64,000 bases of DNA from NCBI GenBank assembly GCA_014843695.1, contig CM026403.1:49970334-50034333 (forward strand), read 5' to 3'. This document shows, one piece after another, positions 42,737-56,500 of the stretch. The notes under the pieces are model-generated. The model saw only the letters and a list, made by a program, of their open reading frames with translations. It searched no databases and was not told the DNA's origin. A program made the position numbers and the translations under genes. Within the stretch, counting starts at the first letter, position 1; every line of letters starts with the position of its first letter. Source of the DNA: Archivesica marissinica. Its lineage: Eukaryota; Mollusca; Bivalvia; Venerida; Vesicomyidae.

Positions 42737-45355
42737 TGATAGAGTCGAAGAGTTTTTTAATGTTGTCCACATTGTAGTACTGCAACCGGATTGGTTGAAG
42801 GTCAACACAGTGTATTAAGATATGCTCCACCGTGTATAGAGTATTGCATGGGATACATTCTGGTGCATTATCTCGTGACAACAGCCATGAATGTGATATT
42901 CGAGAATGACCAATCCTGAGACGGGCAAGAATGACTTCTTCTCGACGAATAGGCCTGTAAATTGGGCACCATTCGCCCAGTGTTGGTTTGACAGAATGAA
43001 GTTTGTTAAAAATTTCACCATCCCATTGGGCCTGCCAAGAGGATTGAATTAAGTTAAGAATTGTAGATTTAAAATCGGTATAACACACTTTAATCCTAGA
43101 AATTGATAATGACAAAGCCAGCTTTGCATTCTGGTCAGCCATTTCATTACCTTTTATTCCCATATGACTCGGAAGCCAGCAGAACACAAATGTATTTGTT
43201 TCTGAAAGGGAAGAAATCCTTTCACGCAAAGTACAAACAATAGGATTTTCAAACTTCATAATACAAAGCCTGTAAAACAGACAAGGAATCAGAGAAAATG
43301 ATATATTGAACATAGTGTGATTCCACTGCAAGATCTAGAGCGAGATCTATGGCCTTCAGTTCGGCAGAGCAAATTGAGGACTTGTTTGGAAGTCTACATT
43401 TCCGATTTTTATTCCCAAAGATTGCTGCTGACGCAACAGTGTCACCAGCTTTTGAACCATCTGTGTATATGGCTGAAGTCAGAATAAAATTCCCTGATTT
43501 CATGATATTTTGTTTGAAACTGGCTCCTGTCTGTAATAGACTTTTTATCAGAAGTGAGATCAAAGTGAAATTCGGCCGTTTTAAGGGTCCAAGGAGGAGA
43601 ATCTGGGATTTTATACTGTGCAATAGATTTCATGTCAATATGTAGGTCATCTAGACATTGTTCCATGCGTATACCTAGTGGGGCAATAGCTCTCGGTTTT
43701 CTTTGAAACTGCACTTTAAATTGGGGTTGAAAGACCACTTTGTGAGCTGGGCTTAGAGGATTTGACTTGAGTTTCAGTAGGTATTGAAGAGCTAGCTTCT
43801 GTCGTCTAGCATACAGAGGGTTCATTTGCTTCAGCATAAAGACTTTTAACAGGGGAAGTTCTGAAAGCTCCAAGGACTAATCGTAGACCGTGATTATGTA
43901 TAGGATCAAGTATTTTCAGGTACGATTTTCGTGCAGATCCGTAAATTATCGAACCATAATCCAGCTTAGAGCGAACCAATGACCGATAGAGCCGTAGAAG
44001 TACCTGTCTATCAGCTCCCCAATCGGAATGTGCCACAACCTTTAAAATATTTAGAGCTTTTTGACATTTCTTTTTTAAATTATTGATATGAGGAATGAAT
44101 GAGAGTTTTTTTATCAAAGATAACACCTAAAAATTTGTATTCTGAGACTACTTCTACACGTGAGCCATCCAGGTAAATTTCTGGGTCTGGATGAAGTCCA
44201 CGTAGATTACAAAAAATGCATACATTTAGTTTTTGATTTAGAAAATTTAAAACCATTTTCATCCGACCAAGTCTGAAGTTTATTCAGACATTGCTGGAGT
44301 TGGCGTTCTATTATGTTCATATTACTAGACCTGAAGCAAATAACAAAATAATCTACATAAAGGGAGCACTCAACCCCTGGATTTATTGATTTAACAATAT
44401 TGTTTATCTTAATACTAAACAATGTAACGGACAAAATACAACCCTGTGGTACACCCATCTGCTGGTCCCGAGCATCTGATAGGGTATTACAAACACGAAC
44501 ACGAAAAAGTCTTTCATTTAAAAATGCAGAAATAAATAATGGAAGGCGTCCTCTGAGGTCAAAGTCGTGAAGATCTTTTAAAATGCCATATTTCCAGGTT
44601 GTGTCATAAGCACTCTCAAGGTCGACAAATACTGAAGCAACATGTTGTTTATTGACAAAGCCCTCTCTTATAAATGTTTCGAAACAAACTAGATGATCCA
44701 GTGTGCTTTGCTGCTGATGAAGGCCGCTCTGGGCATTAACAATTAAATGATTTGATTCGAGAAACCATACAAGCCGGTTGTTTACCATTCTTTCCATAGT
44801 TTTACATATACAACTTGTTAACGCTATGGGTCTATAGTTGTTTGGATCCTTTTTATCCTTATCTGGTTTTGGTATTGGAATGACTAAAGCCTCCCTCCAA
44901 GATGTAGGAAATTCACCAGTTTGCCATATAGAATTAAACATGTCCAATAATATAAAGAGGGAGGAGCTAGGTAGATGTTTTAAGAATTGATAGTGGATTT
45001 TATCTGGACATGGGGATGTATCATGTGCTTTTGACAAAGCAGACTTTAGTTCTTTAAGATTAAATAGTTTGTTGTAATGTTCTTTGTTCTTTGAATTGAA
45101 GTTTAGTTTTTTCTTTTCTTTAGTGTCTTTGAATTTCTGAAATTTTTGTGAATAATTATTTGCTGATGATTTTTGTGCAAATGTTTCTGCTAAGGTGTTT
45201 GAAATTTCCAGAGGTGTGGTGATTTGTTTGTTGTTTGCAGTGAGGTGGCTAATAGGTGAAGTACCTTTGCCATTAATTTTTCTTATCATGTCCCACGTTT
45301 TCTTAGTTGTTGTTCTGTTATTTAGTCTTGAGATGTATGCTGTAGAACAGTGCAT
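42737..45355 (-). pseudogene. LINE ORF2 remnant: reverse transcriptase and RNase H
   Basis: Read from 45355 leftwards: RT with NNYRPIALTS, FVDLESAYD (motif A), MGVPQGCILS and LYVDYFVIC to 44207. Next come connection pieces in other frames (SKLDYGSIIYGSA, about 43930), RNase H (YTDGSKAG, CSAELKAID, FSDSLS, HMGIKGNEMADQ, 43500-43130) and a terminal RLRIGHSRISH ... CNTLYTVEHILIHC zinc-type motif to 42780. The RT active site reads YVDY instead of YVDD. At least five frame breaks. RNase H after RT fits the I/Nimb/Tad1 group. No endonuclease precedes 45355, so it is 5'-truncated; its 3' end is in the gap. Confidence 0.9.
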
Positions 45356-45514
45356 CAGATAACTTCTATTGACAAGTATACACAGGAATTGTTTTTCTTT
45401 TTATTTCCATTACAAATAGAAAAATACAAAACTATGTCGCAATCCCTAGCAGGGCTTAAAGCTGAACTTCCAAATAGGGCGAATTTACTCTGCCACGGGT
45501 TTCTCTCTTTTATT

Positions 45515-45645
45515 GTGGGGCCTCTGGTGAAATGGCTACTGTATCTGCATAATACCAGAGGTTGCAAATTTGAGCCCAGTCAGAACCACGGTGGTGTCCT
45601 TGGCCAAGACACTTGAATCCATGTTGCCTCTTTTACTGTTGTTCC
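45515..45645 (+). mobile_element. SINE D-like head fragment
   Basis: cctctggtgaaatggctact, gcaaatttgagcccagtcag, cacggtggtgtccttggcca, similar to the copy at 49588. Confidence 0.6.
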
Positions 45646-45980
45646 CTAACCAGATGTTGCGGTAGGATAAATGTGATTTTATCAAATTCATGTTTAATTA
45701 TTTGATAAAAAATTTGTACAGATAAGTAGTCATGGGATATACTGTCGAGATATAGTAATTTAATAATTATAAGATGAGAAAACGGATTAAAATTGATAGC
45801 ATGTGGTGCAAAGGAAACAGCGATAAAAACAGAGGAAACCACTTGAAGAGAGGACCTACATACTTTTAGGGTGTATTCAGGGGCAGTAACTGACCGATGT
45901 CTCTCATTTCTTCCAGCTTAAACCCTAGATACCCATGTCTAAGTTTGAGTCGACACCTAATTGATACAAAGGAAAGAAGT
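45646..45980. other. No gene seen
   Basis: Ends with the left target duplication of the next SINE. Confidence 0.3.
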
Positions 45981-46229
45981 ATGCCGGCTGCCCGGCTAGC
46001 GCAGCGGCCAGCACACCTGCTTCCCACCAACACAACCTGGGTTCGATCCTCGGATGGGGAAGTATGTGAGATGGTACGGTGGTCGCCAGGTGGGTTTTCT
46101 CCGGGTACCCCGGTTTCCTCCCACACGAATGACCATATTTACGCTTTCATCAAAGCCAACTAGAGTGATTAATATAAGTTGTTAAAATTTGCTTCGCAAT
46201 CATAAAATAAATAAAGTTTAGAATACCGT
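45981..46229 (+). mobile_element. SINE A, full-length with 13-bp target duplication
   Basis: Head ccggctagcgcagcggccag, B box gggttcgatcctcgg, gagatggtacggtggtcgcc, tail aatataagttgttaaaattt ... aaataaataaagttt. Flanked by aaaggaaagaagt at 45968-45980 and 46230-46242. Confidence 0.94.
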
Positions 46230-46947
46230 AAAGGAAAGAAGTTAAATTCCACGAGTATTCTTCCCTTTTTACACAATTTAGTCGTATATTATGCGGCTCT
46301 AATCACGTGACCTGCAATACAGTCTTCTACAGAAGATACTGGTAACTTACAGTGCTACATATAGGCACATTTTGGCGAAATTAAATAATAATAAACTATG
46401 GCATGAAATCACCACGATTGTATGACCCCTCACAGTACCATATTTGTGCACAAAATAACATTGGTACTTTCATTTTGGCACAAATTGTCATGACGTCACT
46501 ATCAAAATCAGCGTTATATTTATGTTTTATAAAAGGCGTTATAAATATCTTTTAAATCGTAACTTGTCTTACCATTTCAAATAGAAATTATGAATTATTC
46601 TATCAACCAATCAAAATCTTTCCAAGTGTTATTACATGTGTGTACATATAAGAAATTACGATATGACTGTATTACACTGGATACGAGCAGTTATGTGATA
46701 AAATTAATATATTCAGATGTTGTACACATATATGGGGTGTTTAAAATTCACAATATTGTGGATCAACGAGTGAAAACATTGACAATAAAAATATGAAAGT
46801 TGGTCAAAGAATTGAACTTATTGTTTTTAAAATGTAATAATTTTTTTATTTCAAACTGTTTTAAAAAAGTCATGACTTGCCGGCCCTGTTGTATACATGT
46901 ATATGAAAAACCAAAGTTTTAACATGTTTAGCGAAGGTAAGCGTGGC
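46230..46947. other. No gene seen
   Basis: A 68-codon frame at 46590 has no features. The sequence is AT-rich. Confidence 0.3.
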
Positions 46948-47190
46948 TTGTGGAAGTCCCATAGCGCAGTGGTAGCGTGCCTGCATCAGGTGTGAGAGGC
47001 CGAGATTTCGCGCCCAGCTGTAGCCGTTACGATTGTGCACTTAAGTAATTAGGCAAGGCATTTAAATTCCACATTGCCTCTTCTCTCTCCCTCGTGGCGA
47101 TGGATTTCATCAGGAATGAGGTCCCGAGAGTGATTAATATAAGTTGTAGGAACTTGTTTTGTAATCAAGCTAAACTAAATTTGTATAAAG
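46948..47190 (+). mobile_element. SINE B copy
   Basis: gtggaagtcccatagcgcag through ggatttcatcaggaatgagg to gctaaactaaatttgtataa. Lies just 3' of the KLHDC8 stop codon on the other strand. Confidence 0.9.
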
Positions 47191-47336
47191 TTATATATAA
47201 ACTAAGCCTGACTTAATTAGAAACGCTAGAAACTGTATCCAATGTGAAGTTTTTGTCCTATCTAAGACTTGGTATACAAGGCCAAGCATGCATTAATTAG
47301 AAAAACTTAGAGTCTGTACATTACATCTATATCTAA

Positions 47337-47590
47337 CTACGATTGTTTCTTCTTCCCTCGGGCACCGTGCGATTTCCGTGTCTTAGTTTCTTCCTCCATT
47401 GGACCGTAACTGATGCATTCCACACAATTTGTGGGACCCTGTGCTGACAGGCCGCCAATTACGTACAGTTTTGCATTCTGTGTTATAAACGCGCATGAGC
47501 AATGTGACAGCGACATGTCTTTCCCCTTTGACCATGTGTCTGTCTCAGTATCATATATTTCTATCAATTCATATGGTTTGCCAGTATTAC
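47337..47590 (-). CDS. KLHDC8: KLHDC8 last exon with stop
   Basis: 254 bp; acceptor tctttcag before 47590. Encodes NTGKPYELIEIYDTETDTW, the CSCAFITQNAKLYVIGG blade and a basic tail, then TAG at 47337-47339. No clear AATAAA found downstream before the SINE B. Confidence 0.9.
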
Positions 47591-50500
47591 CTGAAAGAAA
47601 TAGACGTATACTCAAACACATCATTTTAGATATCAACAACAAATATGACAAAACTGTGTATTTACAAAACCGCTAATCACTATCTAACAGAGGTGTGAAA
47701 TGGTTGATCACTATCTAACAGAGGGCTGAAATGGTTGATCACTATCCAACAGAGGGCTGGAATGGTTGATCACTATCTAATAGAGGGCTGGAATGGTTGA
47801 TCACTATCTAATAGAGAGCTGAAATGGTTGATCACTATCTAATAGAGGGCTGGAATGGTTGATCACTATCTAACAGAGGGTTGGAATGGTTGATCACTAT
47901 CTAACAGAGGGTTGGAATGGTTGATCACTATCCAACAGAGGACTGAAATGGTTGATCACTATCCAACAGAGGGTTGAAATAGTTGATCACTATCCAACAG
48001 AGGGCTGAAATAGTTGATCACTATCTAACAGAGGGCTGAAATAGTTGATCACTATCTAACAGAGGACTGAAACGGTTGATCCCTAACTAATATGGAACTA
48101 ATTGTTAATTGAAACCATTTAATTACTTTTAGGATCAGTATGCATCAGAAATACCAGAAGTGTAGAACAATTAATTGAACGGTCGAGATACTTAAGTCGT
48201 TTAATCTGCACACCGTGAATCTAGCTAATGGGGGAAGGGGCGTCACATCGGAGCGTGTTAGCTACATGGTAATTACTGCAGGAATATGAATTTGGACTTC
48301 ATTACTTCATTGTAATAACAGACACAGCAAAAAACTGCTCTATTTGAGCTGTCAATAATATCAAGGCCATTCAGAAATGATGAAAACAGGTCTGAAGACA
48401 AACGGAACCCTAACTGGAATAACAAATGGAAGTGGGTGTCTAACACGAACACCACATTTTGTTATCTTTTTACAATGTATCTATCAACAGCTATAATCTC
48501 ATAAAATAGATACCACAGTGAGAGTACAGGGTTGGAGGGGTGATATGATTGGTTGGAATCTGAGATTTACTCTTGGCTGAACCAATCAGATAGAGATTGG
48601 AGAATAATTCAGGTTAGGTTGATATTTTCTAAGATAGAAGCACATTTCTACGCCATTACCTAATACGTACCACAATCCTACATGGACACTTTGGTAGTTA
48701 TATAAACAGAAACGTCGAGGAGAAACATCTGAATAACACATTTGATTGCTTCTCACCAATGCAACCCGGGTTCGATCCTTGGACCGGGAAGTATGTGAGA
48801 TGGTACGGTGGTCGCCAGATCGGACAGGTGGGTTTCTCCGGGTACTCCGGTTTCCTCACACACGAATGATCAAATTTACGCTTTCATCCGCGCCAACGAG
48901 AGTGATTAATATAAGTTGTTAAAACTTGATTCGCAATCGTAAAATAAATAAAGTTTAAACTGACAAATTTGATACAACCCGTATACATTCCCTGCAAACT
49001 CTATGGTGGTGGGGTAGATACGCTGACTGCTTATCCATTGAGTATGATAGGTAAATGTGCTCCACATGCATAGAGGATACAGAAGCAAATCTAACCAAGG
49101 TTTATCTATCTGCTACAATGGGGAGGACCAAATCTAATGTTGTTATAGTGTGTGTGTTTGTTTATTATAGTGTCACCCCTATTTAAAGGGCCAGCTATTT
49201 CTGACTTATGAGACACCTCTTTTTGTGAACATCAGTACTTCCCGAATCCTATGCTTGTATGCCAGGCTGGTAGGCAATCGGTAACCATTATGTAACTAGC
49301 TGGCGGATCACCAACCGGCCATATCAGAATGAACCCTTGACGAGATTCGAACCATCGACCTCCCGCTCTGTAGGCGAACGCCTTAACCACTAGGCCACGG
49401 AGACGGTCAGATGTTATAATGTGTGGTCCAACCCATTTGTGTATGTCTGTAATACTTGTGTGATTGTGATTATGTATACATATACAATAAAATATGATCA
49501 AATGCAAACAGAAGCAAATAATCCAACATCTGTATATGTTTAAAGGGCTAACAGACCACTACAAGTACCTAACACATATTGTGTACAACCTCTGTGGTGT
49601 AATGGATATGGTATTTGCCATGTAGCAGAGGTACGGTGAGTTTGAGCCCAACCGGAACTACGGACAATGTGGTGGCGTCCTTAGTCAAGACACTAAAATC
49701 CACACTGCCTCTTCTCTCTCCATCATGGCGATGGATTCCACCAGGAATGAGGTCTCAAGAGCCACACTGCCTCTTCTCTCTCCATCATGGCGATGGATTC
49801 CACCAGGAATGAGGTCTCAAGAGCAATTACTAGCTCAAAGTTGTAAGAACAACTTTCGCAATTGTTGGCAATCTACCCCGGTACCTAAATCAGTATGCAT
49901 AAATTAAAACATTTACATAAATTAAACACTAGAACACAGTGAACACTCTAACCTAGTCCTCCAGCACAGACAACCTTGTCCTCTATAACACCAATCGCAA
50001 AATCTCCACGTTTAGTCGGCATGTTTTGACCGATCTTCCATTCCTCTGAAATTGGGAGAAACAAATAAATTTAAGCATTAACCCATTTTATTCTGGATAC
50101 CGTTCAAACGGTATTTGCAAAGAACATAGAGCCTCCATGGAATGTGCCGTCTGATCAGGCTCTATGCTGCTTGCTATTCAGATGATCTTGCTTAGACACT
50201 TGGCTATGTAGCAAACAACATAGATCCTGATCAGCACGCAGCATCACGCTGCGGCTGATCTGGATCTATGTTGTTTGCAAAAGCCTTTAAATGTATCCAG
50301 AATGAAATGGGTTAACGCCATACAACACATTTATAGCTTCCCACATAGAGCCACCGTTCCACACCGCTATCTATTCCCAAACATATTGAGTATATAGTAC
50401 AATATGCCTATTGCTTATCAGTAGTATGGAGGTAAAATGAGTAATGGCCTCTTTTGAAATTTTGTTACGGAGTAAAGTTAATGAATGAATGTCCCGTGCT

Positions 50501-53500
50501 AAAACTAGTCTTCGTCTGATAACCATCACTTGTGGAAGTCGTGATAGCGCAGTGGATGCGCGTTCGCTTCAGGTGCGAAAGGTCCGGAGTTCGAGCCCCG
50601 CTGGAGCTGTTACGATTGTGCCCTTAAGCAAGGTATTTAAATTCCACATTGCCTCTTCTCTCTCCTTCATGGTGATGGATTGCATCAGGAATAAGGTCTC
50701 GAGAGTGATTAATATATGTTAAAAGAACTTGTTTCGCATATCGAGCTAAAATAAATTTGTATAAACTAAACATCACTAATACATGTATAACGGATGTCCA
50801 TTATATTCTTCTGCAAATTTAGTGCAAATAATTTGAAAATTGTAGAGTGACATAGCCTGACAGGTCAGTGTACAGTCAAACCACCTCGATTAAGCACCCA
50901 ACCTGCATTAACCCATTCAACACCAATTAACTCACATGGACTGGTCCATGATATTCATAAACCAATAAATGAATCAGAAAATCACATTTGGACAAGTTCA
51001 TTTATCAAAATGGGTAATTATGTCTAAAAATAGTCATATCACTGGCAAAAAGTGCAGATCCTGATGAGACGACTCGTCACGAGCCGGCTCATCTGGATCT
51101 ACACTTTTTGTAAGCCTATTTAGAGGTATGTGGTGTTGAAAGGGTTAAGCAGCCAGGTTTCAGATTTCCAACATGGTATTACGATGGGAAGATTTGAATG
51201 AAATGTGAAGCCCTACTTTTTCTAGGAAAATTAAGAAAAATATTACACATTTGTTATCTGCTCATTTTGTCTACAGCATGCTAATGGTTAAGCAGCCACC
51301 TGTGCTAAACAGCCATTTTCTGTGATTCCCTTAGCTGGATGCTTAAGACAGGTTTGACTGTATTTATTTCTTAAAAGAAAAAACTTCGGCAGACTGTTTC
51401 CGTTTTTAAGGGGGAGGCTAGGTACGCGCACACGCTACATGTATAATGTAGTTTGTGATATGCCTGACTGCGACATTTAGAAGCACAGATCTGAATCACT
51501 GACAGTTGTTGGTTCCACTATAATGTAGTTTGTGATATGCCCGACTGCGACATTTAGAAGCACAGATATATCTGAATCATTGACAGTTGTTGGTCACACT
51601 ATAATGTAGTTTGTGATATGCCTGACTGCGACATTTAGAAGCACAGATCTGAATCACTGACAGTTATAGCAAGAGAGATGGTCACACTATAATGTAGTTT
51701 GTGATATGCCTGACTGTGACATTTAGAAGCACAGATATATCTGAATCATTGACAGTTGTTGGTCACACTATAATGTAGTTTGTGATATGCCTGACTGCGA
51801 CATTTAGAAGCACAGATCTGAATCATTGACAGTTGTTGGTCACACTATAATGTAGTTTGTGATATGTCTGACTGCGACATTTAGAAGCACAGATCTGAAT
51901 CACTGACAGTTGTTGGTCACACTATAATGTAGTTTGTGATATGCCTGACTGCGACATTTAGAAGCACAGATCTAAATCATTGACAGTTGTTGGTCACACT
52001 ATAATGTAGTTTGTGATATGTCTGACTGCGACATTTAGAAGCACAGATCTGAATCGCTGACAGTTATAGCAAGAGAGATGGTCACACTATAATGTAGTTT
52101 GTGATATGTCTGACTGCGACATTTAGAAGCACAGATCTGAATCGCTGACAGTTATAGCAAGAGAGATGGTCACACTATAATGTAGTTTGTGATATGCCTG
52201 ACTGCGACATTTAGAAGCACAGATCTGAATCATTGACAGTTATAGCACGAGAGATGGTCAGAGTTACTTCACTCTATATATATGTTGTTAGCTCGGGATC
52301 AATTTCATTAAATAAATCTGCAAATTATCCGTTTTGCCATCATGTAGTTATGGTGCACCGAGAAAAGTGAAGAGACATTGTATTGGAGTTATCTGCCCCT
52401 GTTTGTTTAAACATATTTATTTGCTATCATTTACATGATTATTTACAACAATTGAAATAAGGAATTGGACAGAAAGCTATACAGATATTGTTGCTGACAG
52501 AACCCGTGTCCTAGTATGGAAATGTGACCTGGTATGGCCAATGTCTGTGGCAATTGTTTGCAAAGTATACATGCACGCAGCTTAAAGTTGTGTTTTATTT
52601 GAAGAACAATATAAAGACTCGGGATAGGCGTTATATTTGGACAGATTTGTACAAAATTGTTTCAGATAGGGCCATTTTACTGATCGATGCGAAATCTGAC
52701 ATCCCACAGAGTAGAATCCCTGTACTTAAATATATATACTAGTACCCCCAAACGTGCCGAATCCCTGTGGTTTAAATCAATAAAATGCTAAATATGCACA
52801 AGAGGAATATTTTCCACTATTTTCGTGGAATTGGCTGACTATAAGGGACTACATACTATGGCCTACGGATGCACCTTACTGATTTCCTTTATATGTAATA
52901 ATGCTCAAAGCTATACTGGCAAGGATTCCAATATATGGTTGTTGTTACTGTGGTAATGTAAATGCCAAAGGGCTCGCTTAATAGCAAAATTTGTTTAATA
53001 AATATGGTATGAAATCACCATTCATGACAAAATTCCTTATCGGTCACCTGGTGTTTTATAATATTTGGAGCCAACTAATAATCATACAATATAAATATTT
53101 AATTTTTCATATTGTCATTTAATGCAATTTATTTCAGATGATTATATAATTTATTGCATAAATATCTGTAATAAAATGTACCAAATAAGATGATATGAAT
53201 ATTGACATTATGTGGTTATTTGTTTTATACAAATACTGTAAAACACCAGAGTATATGTAGCTAGCTAGCCTGGGTTCCAGTCTGTCGATTTTTCACCTTT
53301 TAACTTCTGGCAAAATGACAGCCTGGGGATCGTAGCGCCATCTACTTACACCCTCATTATTAAGGGTGTAGATTTGAAGAACGACAACTCTTCTCTACAA
53401 GATGCTATCGCTAAATATAGAAACGGAATTCTATCGGAAATCCCCGGACAGGCACGATTATACACAATCATTTCCGAATATACACAAATGCTCCCGTAGC

Positions 53501-56500
53501 CTCATTTACATTGCAAACATATAATTTCCCGTTTCTGTGTTATATCGACGAGGTGGCAGATTTTAAATATTAAGTTTAGGTGGTAATGGGTCGATTCTGC
53601 GTAATTGAAGTAAGGACGACTTAAATCTTGAGTAAATATGTCAATCAGACGCACATTGTACTTTTTAAACTATTTATCGTTCCGTTGACCCGTAAACAAT
53701 AGCGGCCAATTATAAAGATTTATCAACATTGCAGTGCCTCGCTTTCGATTCAAGTATGTCATTAATTAAGTCACATGCTAATAAGCCTATTAATAGGATT
53801 AAAGATAATCAATAATTACACGGAAAAGCCGCTGAGTTTCCCAAGACGTTGATATGATCAGAAACTCAATACGGCCCAATTAATAGTCTTCAATGGTGTT
53901 AAAATATATTTATTTGACTGTCCAGGCAAAATATATTGATGCCTGTTCCCAGGCTAGTAGCTAGCTACACAATACCATTACCTTTCTCTAAATCAAACAC
54001 TTCACAGGCATCTGAGAATCCTTTGTTTCCTGGCTGTATGAGGCCTCCGATGCTGAGTATGTATTTATCCGTGGCAACATACATGGCAAAGACACGTTTA
54101 GATGGAACATTTGGTAGTGTACTCCATTTCTTCAAATCAAAGTCGTACACTTCAAAGGCACAACAAGGATCTTTGCCTACTCTTCCTCCTGCAAGAAAGT
54201 GCAAACATCTGGTCTAAGATCAAAAATGAATCTGTAATTATGAGGGTCCTCTAATAATATTTTTAAAAAGTGCTTTCTTTTCCCCCAAATTGATGGCATT
54301 TCCTAGTTAGGTAGACTTAATGTAACACATTTTACATTTAAAAAGTCTCGCCTTGTATATTTAATCCAACTCACCTAATAAATTAAAATTTGTATGACAG
54401 TAAGCTAATATTCTCCATATATCTATATACATTTGTACACATATAGTGTATCCCTTACAAGCAAAGTGCATGCGTTAACATTTACATATACCAGGTATAA
54501 ACGTGTGTTCCAATAATAGACAAATCTAGTGTATCCCTTACCATTTAGATATAAACAAACAAATATAATGTATTCCTTACCATTTACATATAAACAAACA
54601 AATCTAGTGTATTCCTTACCATTTACATATAAACAAACAAATCTAGTGTATCCCTTACCAGTTACATATAAACAAACAAATCTAGTGTATCCCTTACCAT
54701 TTACATATAAACAAACAAATCTAGTGTATCTCTTACCATTTACATATAAACAAACAAATCTAGTGTATCCCTTACCATTTACATATAAACAAACAAATCT
54801 AGTGTATCCCTTACCATTTACATATAAACAAACAAATCTAGTGTATCCCTTACCATTTACATAAAAACAAACAAATCTAGTGTATCCCTTACCATTTACA
54901 TATAAACAAACAAATCTAGTGTATCCCTTACCAGTTACATATAAACAAACAAATCTAGTGTATCCCTTACCATTTACATATAAACAAACAAATCTAGTGT
55001 ATCCCTTACCATTTACATATAAACAAACAAACCTAGTGTATTCCTTACCATTTAGATATAAACAAACAAATCTAATGTATCCCTTACCATTTAGATATAA
55101 ACAAACAAATCTAGTGTATCCCTTACCATTTACATATAAACAAACAAATATAGTCCTTACCATTTAGATATAAACAAACAAATCTAGTGTATCCCTTACC
55201 ATTTAGATATAAACAAACAAATCTAGTGTATCCCTTACCATTTACATATAAACAAACAAATCTAGTGTATCCCTTACCATTTACATATAAACAAACAAAT
55301 CTAGTGTATCCCTTACCATTTACATATAAACAAACAAATCTAGTGTATCCCTTACCATTTACATATAAACAAACAAATCTAGTGTATCCCTTACCATTTA
55401 CATATAAACAAACAAATCTAGTGTATCCCTTACCATTTACATATAAACAAACAAGTCTAGTGTATCCCTTACCATTTACATATAAACAAACAAGTCTAGT
55501 GTATCCCTTACCATTTACATATAAACAAACAAGTCTAGTGTATCCCTTACCATTTACATATAAACAAACAAATCTAGTGTATCCCTTACCATTTACATAT
55601 AAACAAACAAATCTAGTGTATCCCTTACCATTTACATATAAACAAACAAGTCTAGTGTATCCCTTACCATTTACATAATAACAAACAAATCTAGTGTATC
55701 CCTTACCATTTACATATAAACAAACAAGTCTAGTGTATCCCTTACCATTTACATATAAACAAACAAGTCTAGTGTATCCCTTACCATTTACATATAAACA
55801 AACAAGTCTAGTGTATCCCTTACCATTTACATATAAACAAACAAATCTAGTGTATCCCTTACCATTTACATATAAACAAACAAATCTAGTGTATCCCTTA
55901 CCATTTACATATAAACAAACAAATCTAGTGTATCCCTTACAATTTACATATAAACAAACAAATCTAGTGTATCCCTTACCATTTACATATAAACAAACAA
56001 ATCTAGTGTATCCCTTACCATTTACATATAAACAAACAAACCTAGTGTATTCCTTACCATTTAGATATAAACAAACAAATCTAATGTATCCCTTACCATT
56101 TAGATATAAACAAACAAATCTAGTGTATCCCTTACCATTTACATATAAACAAACAAATATAGTCCTTACCATTTAGATATAAACAAACAAATCTAGTGTA
56201 TCCCTTACCATTTACATATAAACACAAATCTAGTGTATCCCTTACCATTTACATATAAACAAACAAATCTAGTGTATCCCTTACCATTTACATATAAACA
56301 AACAAATCTAGTGTATCCCTTACCATTTACATATAAACAAACAAGTCTAGTGTATCCCTTACCATTTACATATAAACAAACAAATCTAGTGTATCCCTTA
56401 CCATTTACATATAAACAAACAAATCTAGTGTATCCCTTACCATTTACATATAAACAAACAAATCTAGTGTATCCCTTACCATTTACATATAAACAAACAA

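Noticed and set aside
41684..43331. Long frames across N runs (also 58916-60381)
   Set aside because: Frames are open only because N cannot encode a stop.
49320..49411. Functional tRNA genes at SINE heads (also 17400, 25970, 61990 regions)
   Set aside because: A and B boxes are present but no full cloverleaf closes and each head continues into a SINE body.
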